Assembly: GCF_014646195.1 (NCBI RefSeq)
Contig: NZ_BMMZ01000001.1
Location: 372,001-436,000, forward strand
Source: Microlunatus endophyticus
Lineage (GTDB): Bacteria; Actinomycetota; Actinomycetes; Propionibacteriales; Propionibacteriaceae
Length of the DNA stretch: 64,000 nt
Direction: 5' to 3'
Shown here: piece by piece, positions 48,999 to 56,988 of the stretch
How the letters are laid out: each line of letters opens with the position of its first letter
Numbering within the stretch: position 1 is the stretch's first letter
The notes under the pieces: generated by a model
Told to the model about the DNA's origin: nothing
What the model saw: only the letters and a program-made list of their open reading frames with translations
Databases searched by the model: none
Position numbers and translations under genes: made by a program

Positions 48999-49829
48999 AG
49001 TGCTTCCGAGGGGGTCGAGGACACCGGTCAGCAACAGCACTGCAACGATCGCCGCGACGAGGATCCGGTAGATCACGAACGGCCAGAAGCTGTGCGTGCT
49101 GACGAAGCGCAGGAACCAGGCGATCATCGCCAGCCCGACGACGAAGGAGACGACCCCGGCCAGCAGTGTCGGTCCCCAGGCGACCTGCGCGCCACCGGTG
49201 ACTCCCTGATACAGCTGAAAGAATCCGGCGCCGAGCACGGCCGGGATCGCCAGCAGGAACGAGTAACGGGTCGCGGCCTCGCGCTTGTAGCCCATCGCCA
49301 GGCCGGCGGTGATCGTGCCGCCGGAGCGGGAGACGCCGGGGATCAGCGCCAGCGCCTGGGCCAGGCCGTAGAGAATGCCGTGACCCCAGGTCAGCTGGTC
49401 CAATGACCGCTTGTGAGTGGCCAGGCTGTCGATGATCCCGATCACGAGGCCGAAGCCGGCCAGCATCGCGACTGTGACCCACAGATTGCGCAGGGCATGC
49501 TCGATCGGATCCTGGAAGAGCAGGCCGAGGATGATGATCGGGATGGAGCCGATGATCACCAGCCAGCCCATCCGGGCGTCAAGATCGCTGCGCGGCACCC
49601 GCCCCGACAGGGACAGGAACCAGGCCTTGATGATCCGGCCGATGTCCCGGGCGAAGTAGACGACGACCGCGACCTCGGTACCGATCTGGATGATCGCGGT
49701 GAAGGCCGCCCCCGGGTCGCCGTGGCCGAAGAGCTGGCCGACGATCGAGATGTGCGCGCTGGAGGAGATCGGCAGAAACTCGGTCAGACCTTGTACGAGC
49801 CCGAGCACCAATGCCTCGAACCAACCCAT
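48993..49829 (-). CDS. uppP: Undecaprenyl-diphosphate phosphatase
   Basis: This 278-residue integral membrane protein opens WFEALVLGLVQGLTEFLPIS followed by SSAHISIVG, containing the (E/Q)-x-x-x-E and S-S-S-x-H active-site elements. The second signature PGVSRSGGTITAGLAMGYKR has the catalytic Arg/Ser region. About eight membrane segments are present. It recycles undecaprenyl pyrophosphate to the monophosphate carrier for cell-wall synthesis, and overexpression gives bacitracin tolerance. The 260-nt upstream gap to the next gene shows no clear regulatory motif. Confidence 0.95.
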   Translation of the reverse strand: MGWFEALVLGLVQGLTEFLPISSSAHISIVGQLFGHGDPGAAFTAIIQIGTEVAVVVYFARDIGRIIKAWFLSLSGRVPRSDLDARMGWLVIIGSIPIIILGLLFQDPIEHALRNLWVTVAMLAGFGLVIGIIDSLATHKRSLDQLTWGHGILYGLAQALALIPGVSRSGGTITAGLAMGYKREAATRYSFLLAIPAVLGAGFFQLYQGVTGGAQVAWGPTLLAGVVSFVVGLAMIAWFLRFVSTHSFWPFVIYRILVAAIVAVLLLTGVLDPLGSTP

Positions 49830-50089
49830 CCGCGTTCCTCTCCCTGAGCGGCCGGCGCCCCGTTCGGCGCTCGACCGCCCATCCTGTCGTCTCGATTCGT
49901 CGCCGCCAACTCAGCACGCGGCATTCGGGGCTCTGGATTCTCAGGTCGGCAGAATTCGGGACCATGGTCTGACCGGGCTACGACCGCGGGGTGAGTAGAT
50001 CCGCGGTCTGGATTGCGCTCAACCCCCGGATCAGGCCGGAAGGCAGATCTGGACCGCAGGATTACTCACCGATCGGATACAACAGACAG

Positions 50090-50620
50090 GTGTCCATCCA
50101 TTCCGAGCACCCGTTCCTGACACCCGAGCCCGACCGGGACCCGGTACGTCGGTTCCGCGGACGCCTGAATGCTCCGGTGACGATCTGGACCACCGGTACC
50201 GGACGCGGCCGTGCCGGGCTCACGGTGTCCTCGGCCTTCATCGCCGAAGGCGAGCCGGCGGAGGTGGTCGGCCTGGTCAATGTGGATTCTGCCCTCGGTG
50301 AGGAGCTGGAGGAGACCCGGACGCTGGTGGTCAGCGTGCTCGGGGCCGAGCACCGGACGACCGCCGATGTCTTCGCAGGTCGTACGCCCTCGCCCGGCGG
50401 GACCTTCCGCACCGGCAACTGGACCGACACGGACTGGGGCCCGGTGCTCGAGGGCGCACCGGCGTGGATGGGCGCGCGGCTGGTCGAAGGGCCGCTGCTG
50501 CGGTCCGGCTGGGCGTACCTGGTCCGGGCCGCGATCGAACACGTGGAACTGCGAGCTCTGACCGAAGGAGAGCAGGCGCTGGGCTATCTCCGCGGTCATT
50601 ACCACTTCCCGGTCTGGTGA
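50090..50620 (+). CDS. Flavin-reductase-like domain protein
   Basis: The protein is 176 residues from GTG 50090. The pattern FRGRLNAPVTIWTTGTGRGR, AGLTVSSAFIAEGEPAEVVG (the flavin-phosphate-binding T-V-S-S segment) and a C-terminal EHVELRALTEGEQALGYLRG (V-x-x-G...L-x-Y-x-R-G-x-Y/H) fits the split-barrel FMN-binding flavin reductase family. An exact partner is not evident; the LLM oxidoreductase two genes away might use reduced flavin, but that is speculative. It precedes the conserved MSMEG_4193-mshC block. Confidence 0.8.
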   Translation: MSIHSEHPFLTPEPDRDPVRRFRGRLNAPVTIWTTGTGRGRAGLTVSSAFIAEGEPAEVVGLVNVDSALGEELEETRTLVVSVLGAEHRTTADVFAGRTPSPGGTFRTGNWTDTDWGPVLEGAPAWMGARLVEGPLLRSGWAYLVRAAIEHVELRALTEGEQALGYLRGHYHFPVW

Positions 50621-50656
50621 CAGCTGCCCGGCCGGTGGGCGCCGCGTGTGACGACG

Positions 50657-50662
50657 TAGGGT
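50657..50662 (+). promoter_or_regulatory. -10 hexamer TAGGGT for the histidine phosphatase gene (leaderless)
   Basis: TAGGGT ends 7 nt before GTG 50670. Confidence 0.45.
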
Positions 50663-50669
50663 CGGCCAC

Positions 50670-51458
50670 GTGACCACGGTGCTGTTGCTACGCCACGGCC
50701 GGACCAATGCCAACCTGACCGGTGTCCTCGCCGGGAGATCGCCCGGTGTCGAACTCGACGATGTCGGGGTGCGCCAGGCGGCCGCAGCGGCCGAGCGGAT
50801 CGCGCCGCTGCCGGTCCGTGCGGTCGTGAGTTCGCCGCTGCGGCGCTGCCGGCAGACCGCCAAGGCGGTCGTCGATGCCCGAGTCGCGCAGTTGGCCAGT
50901 ACCGACGGGGGACCGGTCCCGGTCCAGACCGAGGCCGGACTGATCGAGTGCGGGTACGGCAGCTGGACCGGGCGCAAACTCGCCGAGCTGTCCAAGGAGA
51001 AGCTGTGGGCGGCGGTGCAGCAGCAGCCGTCGGCGGTCCGGTTTCCCGAGGGCGAGTCGATGGCTGAGATGTCGGCCCGGGCGACCGCGACGATCCGCAA
51101 CTGGGACCAGAAGATCGCCGCCGAGCACGGGGACAGCGCGTTGTGGGTGGCCGTTTCGCACGGCGACGTGATCAAGGCGATCCTGGCCGACGCACTCGGG
51201 ATGCACCTCGACCAGTTCCAGCGGATCATGGTCGACCCGGCGTCGATCTCGGTGGTCCACTTCGCAGCCACCAGGCCGTTCGTGCTGCGGATGAACACCG
51301 TCGGTCAGGACCTCGAGTCGCTGATCCCGAAACCGGCGCCGGCCAAGCGGGCCGCGAAGAAGTCGGCAACCAAGCAGTCGGCAACCAGGAAGCCTGCGGC
51401 CGGCTCACCCGCGGACGCCGCCATCGGTGGCGGCCTCGGCACCGACGACCTGGTCTGA
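50670..51458 (+). CDS. MSMEG_4193-family histidine phosphatase
   Basis: The protein is 262 residues from GTG 50670. The histidine-phosphatase signature LLLRHGRTNAN holds the phospho-accepting His. A later SSPLRRCRQTA gives the Arg, IECGYGSW the Glu, and WVAVSHGDVIKAILADALGM the second His. The C-terminus is a low-complexity Lys/Ala/Thr tail (AKRAAKKSATKQSATRKPAA). This subfamily is almost always followed by DUF3090, an SCO1664-like gene and mshC, as here. The substrate is unknown; a mycothiol-related role is suggested only by the conserved linkage. Confidence 0.9.
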   Translation: MTTVLLLRHGRTNANLTGVLAGRSPGVELDDVGVRQAAAAAERIAPLPVRAVVSSPLRRCRQTAKAVVDARVAQLASTDGGPVPVQTEAGLIECGYGSWTGRKLAELSKEKLWAAVQQQPSAVRFPEGESMAEMSARATATIRNWDQKIAAEHGDSALWVAVSHGDVIKAILADALGMHLDQFQRIMVDPASISVVHFAATRPFVLRMNTVGQDLESLIPKPAPAKRAAKKSATKQSATRKPAAGSPADAAIGGGLGTDDLV

Positions 51459-51469
51459 ATCCGGACGAC

Positions 51470-51475
51470 TAGGCT
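51470..51475 (+). promoter_or_regulatory. -10 hexamer TAGGCT for the DUF3090 gene (leaderless)
   Basis: TAGGCT ends 7 nt before ATG 51483. Confidence 0.45.
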
Positions 51476-51482
51476 TGAAGCT

Positions 51483-52070
51483 ATGGCGATTCTTGTGCAC
51501 CGGTATGACTCGCCGGATCGATTCGTCGCCGGCACCGTCGGACAGCCGGGCGAGCGTACCTTCTTCCTGCAGGCGCGCGAGGGCAACCGGATCACCAGTG
51601 TGGTCGTGGAGAAGCAGCAGGTCTTGGTGCTCGCCGAGCATCTGGAACGGGTGCTGGACGAGATCCTGAGGCGCAGCAGCGGTCAGGTCGAGGTGCCGCC
51701 GCCGGTCAATCGCGCCGCCGACAACTCGCCCCTGGACGCGCCGATCACCGAGGAGTTCCGGGTCGGCACCATGACAATCGCGTGGGACCCGGCGGTCAAC
51801 CGGGTGGTGATCGAACTGTTCTCCAATGTCGACCAGGCCGACGAGACCGAGGACGAGCCCGATGAGAGTCCTGCATCGGGGGAGGGCGAGGTCGATGCCG
51901 ACGAGGTGATCGTGGTCAAGATCAGCCCTGCCTACGCTCGGGACTTCATCGCCCGAGCCCAGGCATTGGTCGCCGCCGGTCGCCCGGCATGCCCCTTCTG
52001 CCTGCAGCCGATCGACGCCGACGGTCACATCTGCCCGAGAGCCAATGGCTATCGGCGACCACTCTTCTGA
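51483..52070 (+). CDS. DUF3090-family protein with C-terminal zinc ribbon
   Basis: The protein has 195 residues. The conserved opening MAILVHRYDSPDRFVAGTVG, then ERTFFLQAREGNRITSVVVE and KQQVLVLAEHLERVLDEILR are family hallmarks. The end holds CPFCLQPIDADGHICPR, a C-x-x-C...H-x-C zinc ribbon. An acidic stretch (DQADETEDEPDESPASGEGE) links the domains. Function is not established. Its 3' end overlaps the next gene by 26 nt, so the two are translationally coupled. Confidence 0.9.
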   Translation: MAILVHRYDSPDRFVAGTVGQPGERTFFLQAREGNRITSVVVEKQQVLVLAEHLERVLDEILRRSSGQVEVPPPVNRAADNSPLDAPITEEFRVGTMTIAWDPAVNRVVIELFSNVDQADETEDEPDESPASGEGEVDADEVIVVKISPAYARDFIARAQALVAAGRPACPFCLQPIDADGHICPRANGYRRPLF

Positions 52071-52920
52071 TCATGGTGGCTCCGGGGACCCGGAGCCGTT
52101 CCCCAGCGATCAGGAGATTGATCACCAGCATCCCGGCCAAGATCATCCAGCGCTGACCACTCAGCCGCCCGACGGCGAGGTGGAGATCGTCGGCCGGTTG
52201 CGGCAGGCATCCAACCAGACCTTCCTGGTCAAGATCACCAACGCCGACGGCGAGGTGAACGCGGTCTACAAGCCGATCGAGGGCGAACGGCCGTTGTGGG
52301 ACTTTCCCGAAGGCACGCTCGGTTTCCGCGAGGTCGCCGCCTACCAGGTGTCCCGGCTCGGCGGCTTCGACGTGGTGCCGGTGACGGTGCTCGCCGACGG
52401 CCCGTTCGGCTTGGGATCGCTGCAGACCTGGGTCGACTCGCGGCCGGCGGAAGTCGATCAACTCGTGGATCTGGTACCGGTCGACAAGGTGCCCGACACG
52501 GGCTGGTTCCCGGTGGTCGAGGGGTACGCCGCCGATGACAGCCCGATCGCGGTGATCCACGCCGACGATCCGCGGCTGCGCCGGATGGCGGTTTTCGACG
52601 CGCTCGTCAACAACGCCGATCGCAAGGGTGGCCACATCCTGGCCAACGCCGGACGGGTCTTCGGGGTCGATCATGGGATCTGTTTCCACACCGAGAACAA
52701 GCTGCGGACCCTGCTGTGGGGCTGGGCCGGCGAACCGCTGACCACCGACGAGCTCCGCCGGATCCGTACGGTCTCCGACGGCGCGATCGATCTACTCGCC
52801 GACCTGCTCAGCGAGGAGGAGATCGAGGCCTTGATGCTGCGCGCCGAGGGCTTGATCACCAGCGGCCGGCTCCCGTATCCGCACGGGGACTGGCACACCA
52901 TCCCCTGGCCGCCCTTTTAG
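52045..52920 (+). CDS. SCO1664-family protein (kinase-like fold)
   Basis: The protein is 291 residues from ATG 52045, inside the DUF3090 gene. GEVEIVGRLRQASNQTFLVK, VNAVYKPIEGERPLWDFPEG (nucleotide-binding Lys), RRMAVFDALVNNADRKGGHI (catalytic N-N-A-D-R-K) and VFGVDHGICFHTENKLRTLL (metal D-H-G) follow the PI3/PI4-kinase-like arrangement seen in this actinobacterial family. The molecule phosphorylated is unknown. Its consistent position before mshC suggests a shared physiological role with mycothiol metabolism. Confidence 0.88.
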   Translation: MAIGDHSSDHGGSGDPEPFPSDQEIDHQHPGQDHPALTTQPPDGEVEIVGRLRQASNQTFLVKITNADGEVNAVYKPIEGERPLWDFPEGTLGFREVAAYQVSRLGGFDVVPVTVLADGPFGLGSLQTWVDSRPAEVDQLVDLVPVDKVPDTGWFPVVEGYAADDSPIAVIHADDPRLRRMAVFDALVNNADRKGGHILANAGRVFGVDHGICFHTENKLRTLLWGWAGEPLTTDELRRIRTVSDGAIDLLADLLSEEEIEALMLRAEGLITSGRLPYPHGDWHTIPWPPF

Positions 52921-52931
52921 CGGGCGATCGC

Positions 52932-52937
52932 TAGGCT
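52932..52937 (+). promoter_or_regulatory. -10 hexamer TAGGCT for mshC (leaderless)
   Basis: TAGGCT ends 6 nt before ATG 52944, just after the SCO1664-family stop. Confidence 0.45.
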
Positions 52938-52943
52938 TCTCCC

Positions 52944-54191
52944 ATGCTGGCCTGGAAAGCGACGTCGATCCCTTCTGCTGCGCGCCATGACGGGGAGGGC
53001 CACGCGCTGACGATCTTCGACTCGGCGGCCGGACAAGTCGTCGACCTCGGGCCTGAGGACGGCACCGCGCGGATGTACGTCTGTGGCATCACGCCCTACG
53101 ACGCGACCCACATGGGCCACGCCAACACCTATGTCACCTTCGACCTGCTCAACCGGGTCTGGCGTGATCACGGACTCGCCGTGAACTACACCCAGAACGT
53201 CACTGACGTCGATGATCCGCTGCTCGAGCGCGCCGACCAGACCGGCGTCGACTGGCGGCAGCTGGCCGCCGACCAGATCCAGCTGTTCCGCGAGGACATG
53301 GAGGCGCTCAACGTCATCCCGCCGGACGCCTACGTCGGGGCGGTCGAGTCCATCGATCTGGTCGTCGAACTAATCGAGCGACTCCAGCAGCGCGGCGCTA
53401 TCTATGCCGTCGGCGATCCTGATTACCCGGACCTGTATTTCCGCCGAAAGAGCGACGACGAATTCGGCTCGGTCGGCCATCTCGACGGTACCGAGGCGCT
53501 GGAGATCTTCGCCGAACGGGGCGGCGACCCGGCGAGGCCGGGCAAGGAGGATCCCTTGGACTGTCTGGTCTGGCGACTGGAGCGACCGGGGGAGCCGGCC
53601 TGGGACAGCCCGTTCGGGCGGGGCCGACCCGGCTGGCACATCGAGTGCACGGCGATCTCGCTGAAGGAACTCGGGCCGGGCTTCGACGTCCAGGGCGGCG
53701 GCAGCGACTTGATCTTCCCGCACCACGAGATGTGCGCTGCCGAGGGCCGCGTCGCCACCGGCGAAGACTTCGCCCGGGCGTACGTACACGGCGGCATGGT
53801 CGGCCTGGACGGCGAGAAGATGTCGAAGTCGCTGGGCAACCTGGTGCTGGTCTCCCAGCTGCGCGCCCAGGGGGTCGATCCGATGGCGATCCGGCTGGCG
53901 CTGCTGGCCAACCGCTATCGCGCGGACTGGTTCTGGACCGCCGATCTGCTGACCGCGGCGCAGGCCCGGCTGGAGCGCTGGCGGGAGGCTGCCCGACTGA
54001 GTGCCGCTCTGCCGGCCGCCGATGTGATCGCCCAGCTGCGGACGGCGCTGAACAACGATCTCGACGCGCCGGCGGCGCTGGCCGTCGTCGACGCCTGGGC
54101 GTCGGGTTCGCTCGACATCGACTCCGACGACGCCGAGGCGCCCGGTCAGGTGGCTCAAGCCGTCGACGCTCTGCTCGGCGTTCGGCTCTGA
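52944..54191 (+). CDS. mshC: Cysteine:glucosaminyl-inositol ligase of mycothiol synthesis
   Basis: The protein has 415 residues. It joins cysteine to GlcN-Ins with ATP, the third step of mycothiol formation. It is related to cysteinyl-tRNA synthetase: the zinc/Cys site [20 protein letters not shown] contains the HIGH-like H-M-G-H, followed by [33 protein letters not shown] and [22 protein letters not shown] appears in [20 protein letters not shown]. The absence of a C-terminal anticodon-binding domain separates it from CysS. It confirms a mycothiol-producing actinobacterium. Confidence 0.95.
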   Translation: MLAWKATSIPSAARHDGEGHALTIFDSAAGQVVDLGPEDGTARMYVCGITPYDATHMGHANTYVTFDLLNRVWRDHGLAVNYTQNVTDVDDPLLERADQTGVDWRQLAADQIQLFREDMEALNVIPPDAYVGAVESIDLVVELIERLQQRGAIYAVGDPDYPDLYFRRKSDDEFGSVGHLDGTEALEIFAERGGDPARPGKEDPLDCLVWRLERPGEPAWDSPFGRGRPGWHIECTAISLKELGPGFDVQGGGSDLIFPHHEMCAAEGRVATGEDFARAYVHGGMVGLDGEKMSKSLGNLVLVSQLRAQGVDPMAIRLALLANRYRADWFWTADLLTAAQARLERWREAARLSAALPAADVIAQLRTALNNDLDAPAALAVVDAWASGSLDIDSDDAEAPGQVAQAVDALLGVRL

Positions 54192-54286
54192 CCTGGCAGG
54201 CCCTCCTGGTCGTGATGGTGGGAATATCCGCCAGGCGGTCCCGGTTGTGGACCGCGTGCACATCTGGTGCACAATGAGTGCGAAGT

Positions 54287-54424
54287 CTCGTACAAGGTTC
54301 CGGGGTCGGTGAAAGTCCGAACCGGCGGTGACAGTCCGCGACCCGGATCTGGTCCCAGGATCAGATCCGGTTGATGTGGTGGAATTCCACGACCGACGGT
54401 TAAAGTCCGGATGGGAGGAACCTA
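54287..54424 (+). ncRNA. FMN riboswitch (RFN element)
   Basis: The conserved FMN aptamer blocks occur in order: GGTCGGTGAAAGTCCGAACC then GGCGGTGACAGTCCGCGACC, a variable hairpin (GATCTGG...CCGGTT), GTGGTGGAATTCCACGACCG, and GACGGTTAAAGTCCGGATGG ending GAGGAACCTAG. It lies upstream of a PnuC-fold transporter gene. FMN binding would turn expression off, as for other riboflavin uptake genes. Confidence 0.95.
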
Positions 54425-54434
54425 GGGTCTGCTG

Positions 54435-54465
54435 ACCGCGGACGCCCTCTCGGGCATCCCGCGGT
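54435..54465 (+). terminator. Expression-platform hairpin after the FMN aptamer
   Basis: ACCGCGG and CCGCGGT pair around an inner GCCC-TCTC-GGGC stem. There is no T-run, so control may be by ribosome-site masking or Rho rather than intrinsic termination. The GGAGGA ribosome site lies at 54507-54512, 42 nt downstream. Confidence 0.5.
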
Positions 54466-54519
54466 GACGGCTCCATTTCCCCGGTCTCGTGTACGACCGG
54501 ATGGGTGGAGGAACGAGAA

Positions 54520-55236
54520 GTGGACATCACCGAGTTGCTCGGACGACTGGTCAACGCACAGATCAACATCGGCCCGGGCGTCACCTGGCGGGAGATCGTC
54601 GGCAACGCTTTCGGCATCGCCAGCGCACTGCTGGGCATGGTGCGCAAGATCGCCGCGTGGCCGATCGGGATCATCGGGAACGCCTTGCTGTTCACGGTTT
54701 TCCTGGGCGCGACCTTCGGCACGCCGCAGGACCTGAACCTCTGGGGACAGGCCGGACGCCAGGTCTTCTTCGCGATCGTCAGCGTCTACGGCTGGGTGCA
54801 GTGGTATCGCTTCCGTCGCCGGAACCAGGAGAGCGGCGACGAGCGAGCGGTTGCCGTCCAACCCCGCTGGGCAACCCGGTTCGAGCGGCTGCAATTGATC
54901 ATCGGCGCGGCCGTGCTCTGGGTGATCTTCTACTTCGTGCTCAAAGCCCTGGCATCGTACGGCCCCGCCTCCGACGCGTGGATCCTGACCGGATCGATTC
55001 TGGCGACCTACGGAATGGCCCGCGGCTGGACCGAATTCTGGGTGATCTGGATCGCCGTCGACGCTGTCGGCGTGCCGCTGCTGTTCACCGCGGGCTACTA
55101 CCCGTCGGCGATCATGTACATCGTCTACGCCGCGATCGTCATCATCGGCTTCGTGTCCTGGATCAGGATCCAGCGCCGCGAGCGCGACGCGAAGCTGATC
55201 GGCGACACTCCGGCACCGGTGGCCGTACCCGAGTAG
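54520..55236 (+). CDS. pnuX: PnuC-fold riboflavin transporter (PnuX type)
   Basis: The protein is 238 residues from GTG 54520, with GGAGGA 7 nt upstream; GTG 54505 is possible but lies before that site. There are seven to eight membrane segments (WPIGIIGNALLFTVFLGATF, VFFAIVSVYGWVQWYRFRRR, FWVIWIAVDAVGVPLLFTAG). The Y-G-W-V-Q-W and W-I-A-V-D-A motifs are PnuC hallmarks. PnuC itself carries nicotinamide riboside, but the FMN riboswitch upstream identifies the riboflavin-specific PnuX branch known from Corynebacterium. No energy-coupling gene is needed for this facilitator family. Confidence 0.9.
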   Translation: MDITELLGRLVNAQINIGPGVTWREIVGNAFGIASALLGMVRKIAAWPIGIIGNALLFTVFLGATFGTPQDLNLWGQAGRQVFFAIVSVYGWVQWYRFRRRNQESGDERAVAVQPRWATRFERLQLIIGAAVLWVIFYFVLKALASYGPASDAWILTGSILATYGMARGWTEFWVIWIAVDAVGVPLLFTAGYYPSAIMYIVYAAIVIIGFVSWIRIQRRERDAKLIGDTPAPVAVPE

Positions 55237-55272
55237 GCCGTAACCGAGTAGGCCGGGAGCGGGCCCGGCAAC

Positions 55273-55278
55273 TACGCT
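55273..55278 (+). promoter_or_regulatory. -10 hexamer TACGCT for hisE (leaderless)
   Basis: TACGCT ends 6 nt before GTG 55285. Confidence 0.45.
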
Positions 55279-55284
55279 GTCGGG

Positions 55285-55593
55285 GTGACTTCGGGCCAGA
55301 CCCACCAGACCGGACCCCAGGACGGGGCGGGTAAATCCTTCGACGCGCTCTTCGCGGAGCTGTCCGAGAAGGCCCGCCTCCGGCAGCCCGGCTCGGGCAC
55401 TGTCGCGCGGCTGGACGCGGGCGTGCACGAGATCGGCAAGAAGATCGTCGAAGAGGCGGCCGAGGTGTGGATGGCCGCCGAGCACGAGGGCGGCGAGCGC
55501 ACCGCCGAGGAGATCAGCCAGCTGCTCTACCATCTGCAGGTGTTGATGCTGGCGCTCGAGCTCGACCCCACCGACGTCTACCGGCACCTGTAA
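55285..55593 (+). CDS. hisE: Phosphoribosyl-ATP diphosphatase
   Basis: The protein is 102 residues from GTG 55285. It hydrolyses phosphoribosyl-ATP to phosphoribosyl-AMP, step 2 of histidine synthesis. The MazG-like helical fold carries the metal glutamates in [20 protein letters not shown] (E-E-A-x-E) and in [20 protein letters not shown]. It is separate from HisI, as is usual in actinobacteria. hisG follows after 25 nt and the two act in consecutive reactions. Confidence 0.94.
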   Translation: MTSGQTHQTGPQDGAGKSFDALFAELSEKARLRQPGSGTVARLDAGVHEIGKKIVEEAAEVWMAAEHEGGERTAEEISQLLYHLQVLMLALELDPTDVYRHL

Positions 55594-55618
55594 GCGCCGC
55601 GCACCGAAGGATTCCGAC

Positions 55619-56503
55619 GTGACAACCGAACCTGGCAGCCGTGGCGATCGTCCCCTGCTGCGGGTGGCCGTGCCCAACAAAGGCTCGCTGTCCGAGGGCG
55701 CTGCCGCCATACTTCGTGAGGCCGGTTACAGCCAGCGCACTGATTCCAAGCAGCTGGTCCATCTCGACTCCGACACCGGGGTTGAGTTCTTCTACCTGCG
55801 TCCGCGTGATATCGCCACCTACGTCGGCGAGGGCACCCTGGACGTCGGCTTCACCGGCCGCGATCTGTTGATCGATTCCGGCGCCGCCGCCGAGGAGGTG
55901 CTGGGGCTCGGCTTCGCACGCAGCCGGTTCCGGTTCGCGGCGCCGACCGGCACCGACTACACCGAGGAGAGCCTCGACGGCGTCCGGCTGGCGACGTCGT
56001 ATCCGCGCGTCGTCGGGCAGTATCTGGCACGTCGCGGCGTGACCCCCCGGTTGATCGAGCTCGAGGGCGCGGTCGAGTCCTCGATCCGGCTCGGCATCGC
56101 GGATGTGATCGCCGACGTGGTCGAGACCGGCACCACCCTGCGGCAGGCCGGGCTGCAGCTCTTCGGCGAGCCGATCCTGCAGTCCGAGGCGATCCTGATC
56201 AAGCACACCGGCCGGGACGCGATGCCGACTGCCTACGACACCCTGGTCCGGCGGCTCAACGGCGTGCTGATCGCCAGGACATACGTGATGCTCGATTACG
56301 ACGTCGACAACGATCATCTCGACGAGGCCTGCAAGATCACTCCCGGGCTCGAGGGGCCGACGATCTCGCCGCTGGCGCGCGACGGCTGGTACGCCGTGCG
56401 CGCGATGGTGAAGCGCGCCGAGGCCCAGCAATTGATGGACCAGCTGTGGGATCTCGGCGCCCGGGCCATCCTGGCGACCGACATCGCCGCCAGTCGGCTG
56501 TAA
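55619..56503 (+). CDS. hisG: ATP phosphoribosyltransferase (long form)
   Basis: The protein is 294 residues from GTG 55619. It condenses ATP and PRPP in the first, feedback-inhibited step of histidine synthesis. LRVAVPNKGSLSEGAAAILR opens the catalytic domain. RPRDIATYVGEGTLDVGFTG, LATSYPRVVGQYLARRGVTP and the PRPP-binding ADVIADVVETGTTLRQAGLQ follow. The C-terminal regulatory ACT-like domain (ISPLARDGWYAVRAMVKRAE, MDQLWDLGARAILATDIAAS) marks the long, histidine-regulated form that does not need HisZ. Confidence 0.95.
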   Translation: MTTEPGSRGDRPLLRVAVPNKGSLSEGAAAILREAGYSQRTDSKQLVHLDSDTGVEFFYLRPRDIATYVGEGTLDVGFTGRDLLIDSGAAAEEVLGLGFARSRFRFAAPTGTDYTEESLDGVRLATSYPRVVGQYLARRGVTPRLIELEGAVESSIRLGIADVIADVVETGTTLRQAGLQLFGEPILQSEAILIKHTGRDAMPTAYDTLVRRLNGVLIARTYVMLDYDVDNDHLDEACKITPGLEGPTISPLARDGWYAVRAMVKRAEAQQLMDQLWDLGARAILATDIAASRL

Positions 56504-56511
56504 GAGCGGCC

Positions 56512-56970
56512 GTGGATTCGGTGACTCCCGGCCTGGTCGTCAGCTACCCGCGCCGGATGCGGATCGTGGGCAGCATCTTCTCCGCTGCCTTGGTCGTGAT
56601 CGCGTTCGGTGGCTGGATCGCGCTCCCTGCGTCGTTGCGCGCGCAGTTCACCACCTCGGAGTTGATCACCCTGCTGCTGGTGCTGATTGCGATCGTCGGC
56701 ATCATCATGTCGGTGGCGATGAGCGTGGTCCGTGCCGACCATCAGGGGCTGACCATCCGCAATGCATTGCGGACGCACCGGATCGGCTGGCAGCAGGTGC
56801 ACAATCTGGTCTATCGCAACGGTGATCCGTGGCCGACGTTGTTGATCAACAACCGCGATGATCCCGACAAGATCATGTTGATCGCTATCCAGCGAACTGA
56901 TCATGAGCGTGCCGACGAGGCGGTCGCCGGTCTGCGTCGCCTCTACGCGGAATTCGACCGGTCGCGTTGA
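56512..56970 (+). CDS. Small membrane protein with PH-like domain
   Basis: The protein is 152 residues from GTG 56512, 8 nt after hisG. Two membrane segments (IFSAALVVIAFGGWIALPAS and LITLLLVLIAIVGIIMSVAM) are followed by a soluble domain: VRADHQGLTIRNALRTHRIG, WQQVHNLVYRNGDPWPTLLI. This matches the bacterial PH-domain pattern and is common after hisG in actinobacteria. Function is unknown, and the linkage to hisEG may be only co-transcription. Confidence 0.8.
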   Translation: MDSVTPGLVVSYPRRMRIVGSIFSAALVVIAFGGWIALPASLRAQFTTSELITLLLVLIAIVGIIMSVAMSVVRADHQGLTIRNALRTHRIGWQQVHNLVYRNGDPWPTLLINNRDDPDKIMLIAIQRTDHERADEAVAGLRRLYAEFDRSR

Positions 56971-56988
56971 GATCCTCGACCGCCGTGG

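Noticed and set aside
54505..54519. Earlier GTG start for the riboflavin transporter
   Set aside because: The GGAGGA ribosome site lies at 54507-54512, downstream of that GTG and correctly spaced for GTG 54520.
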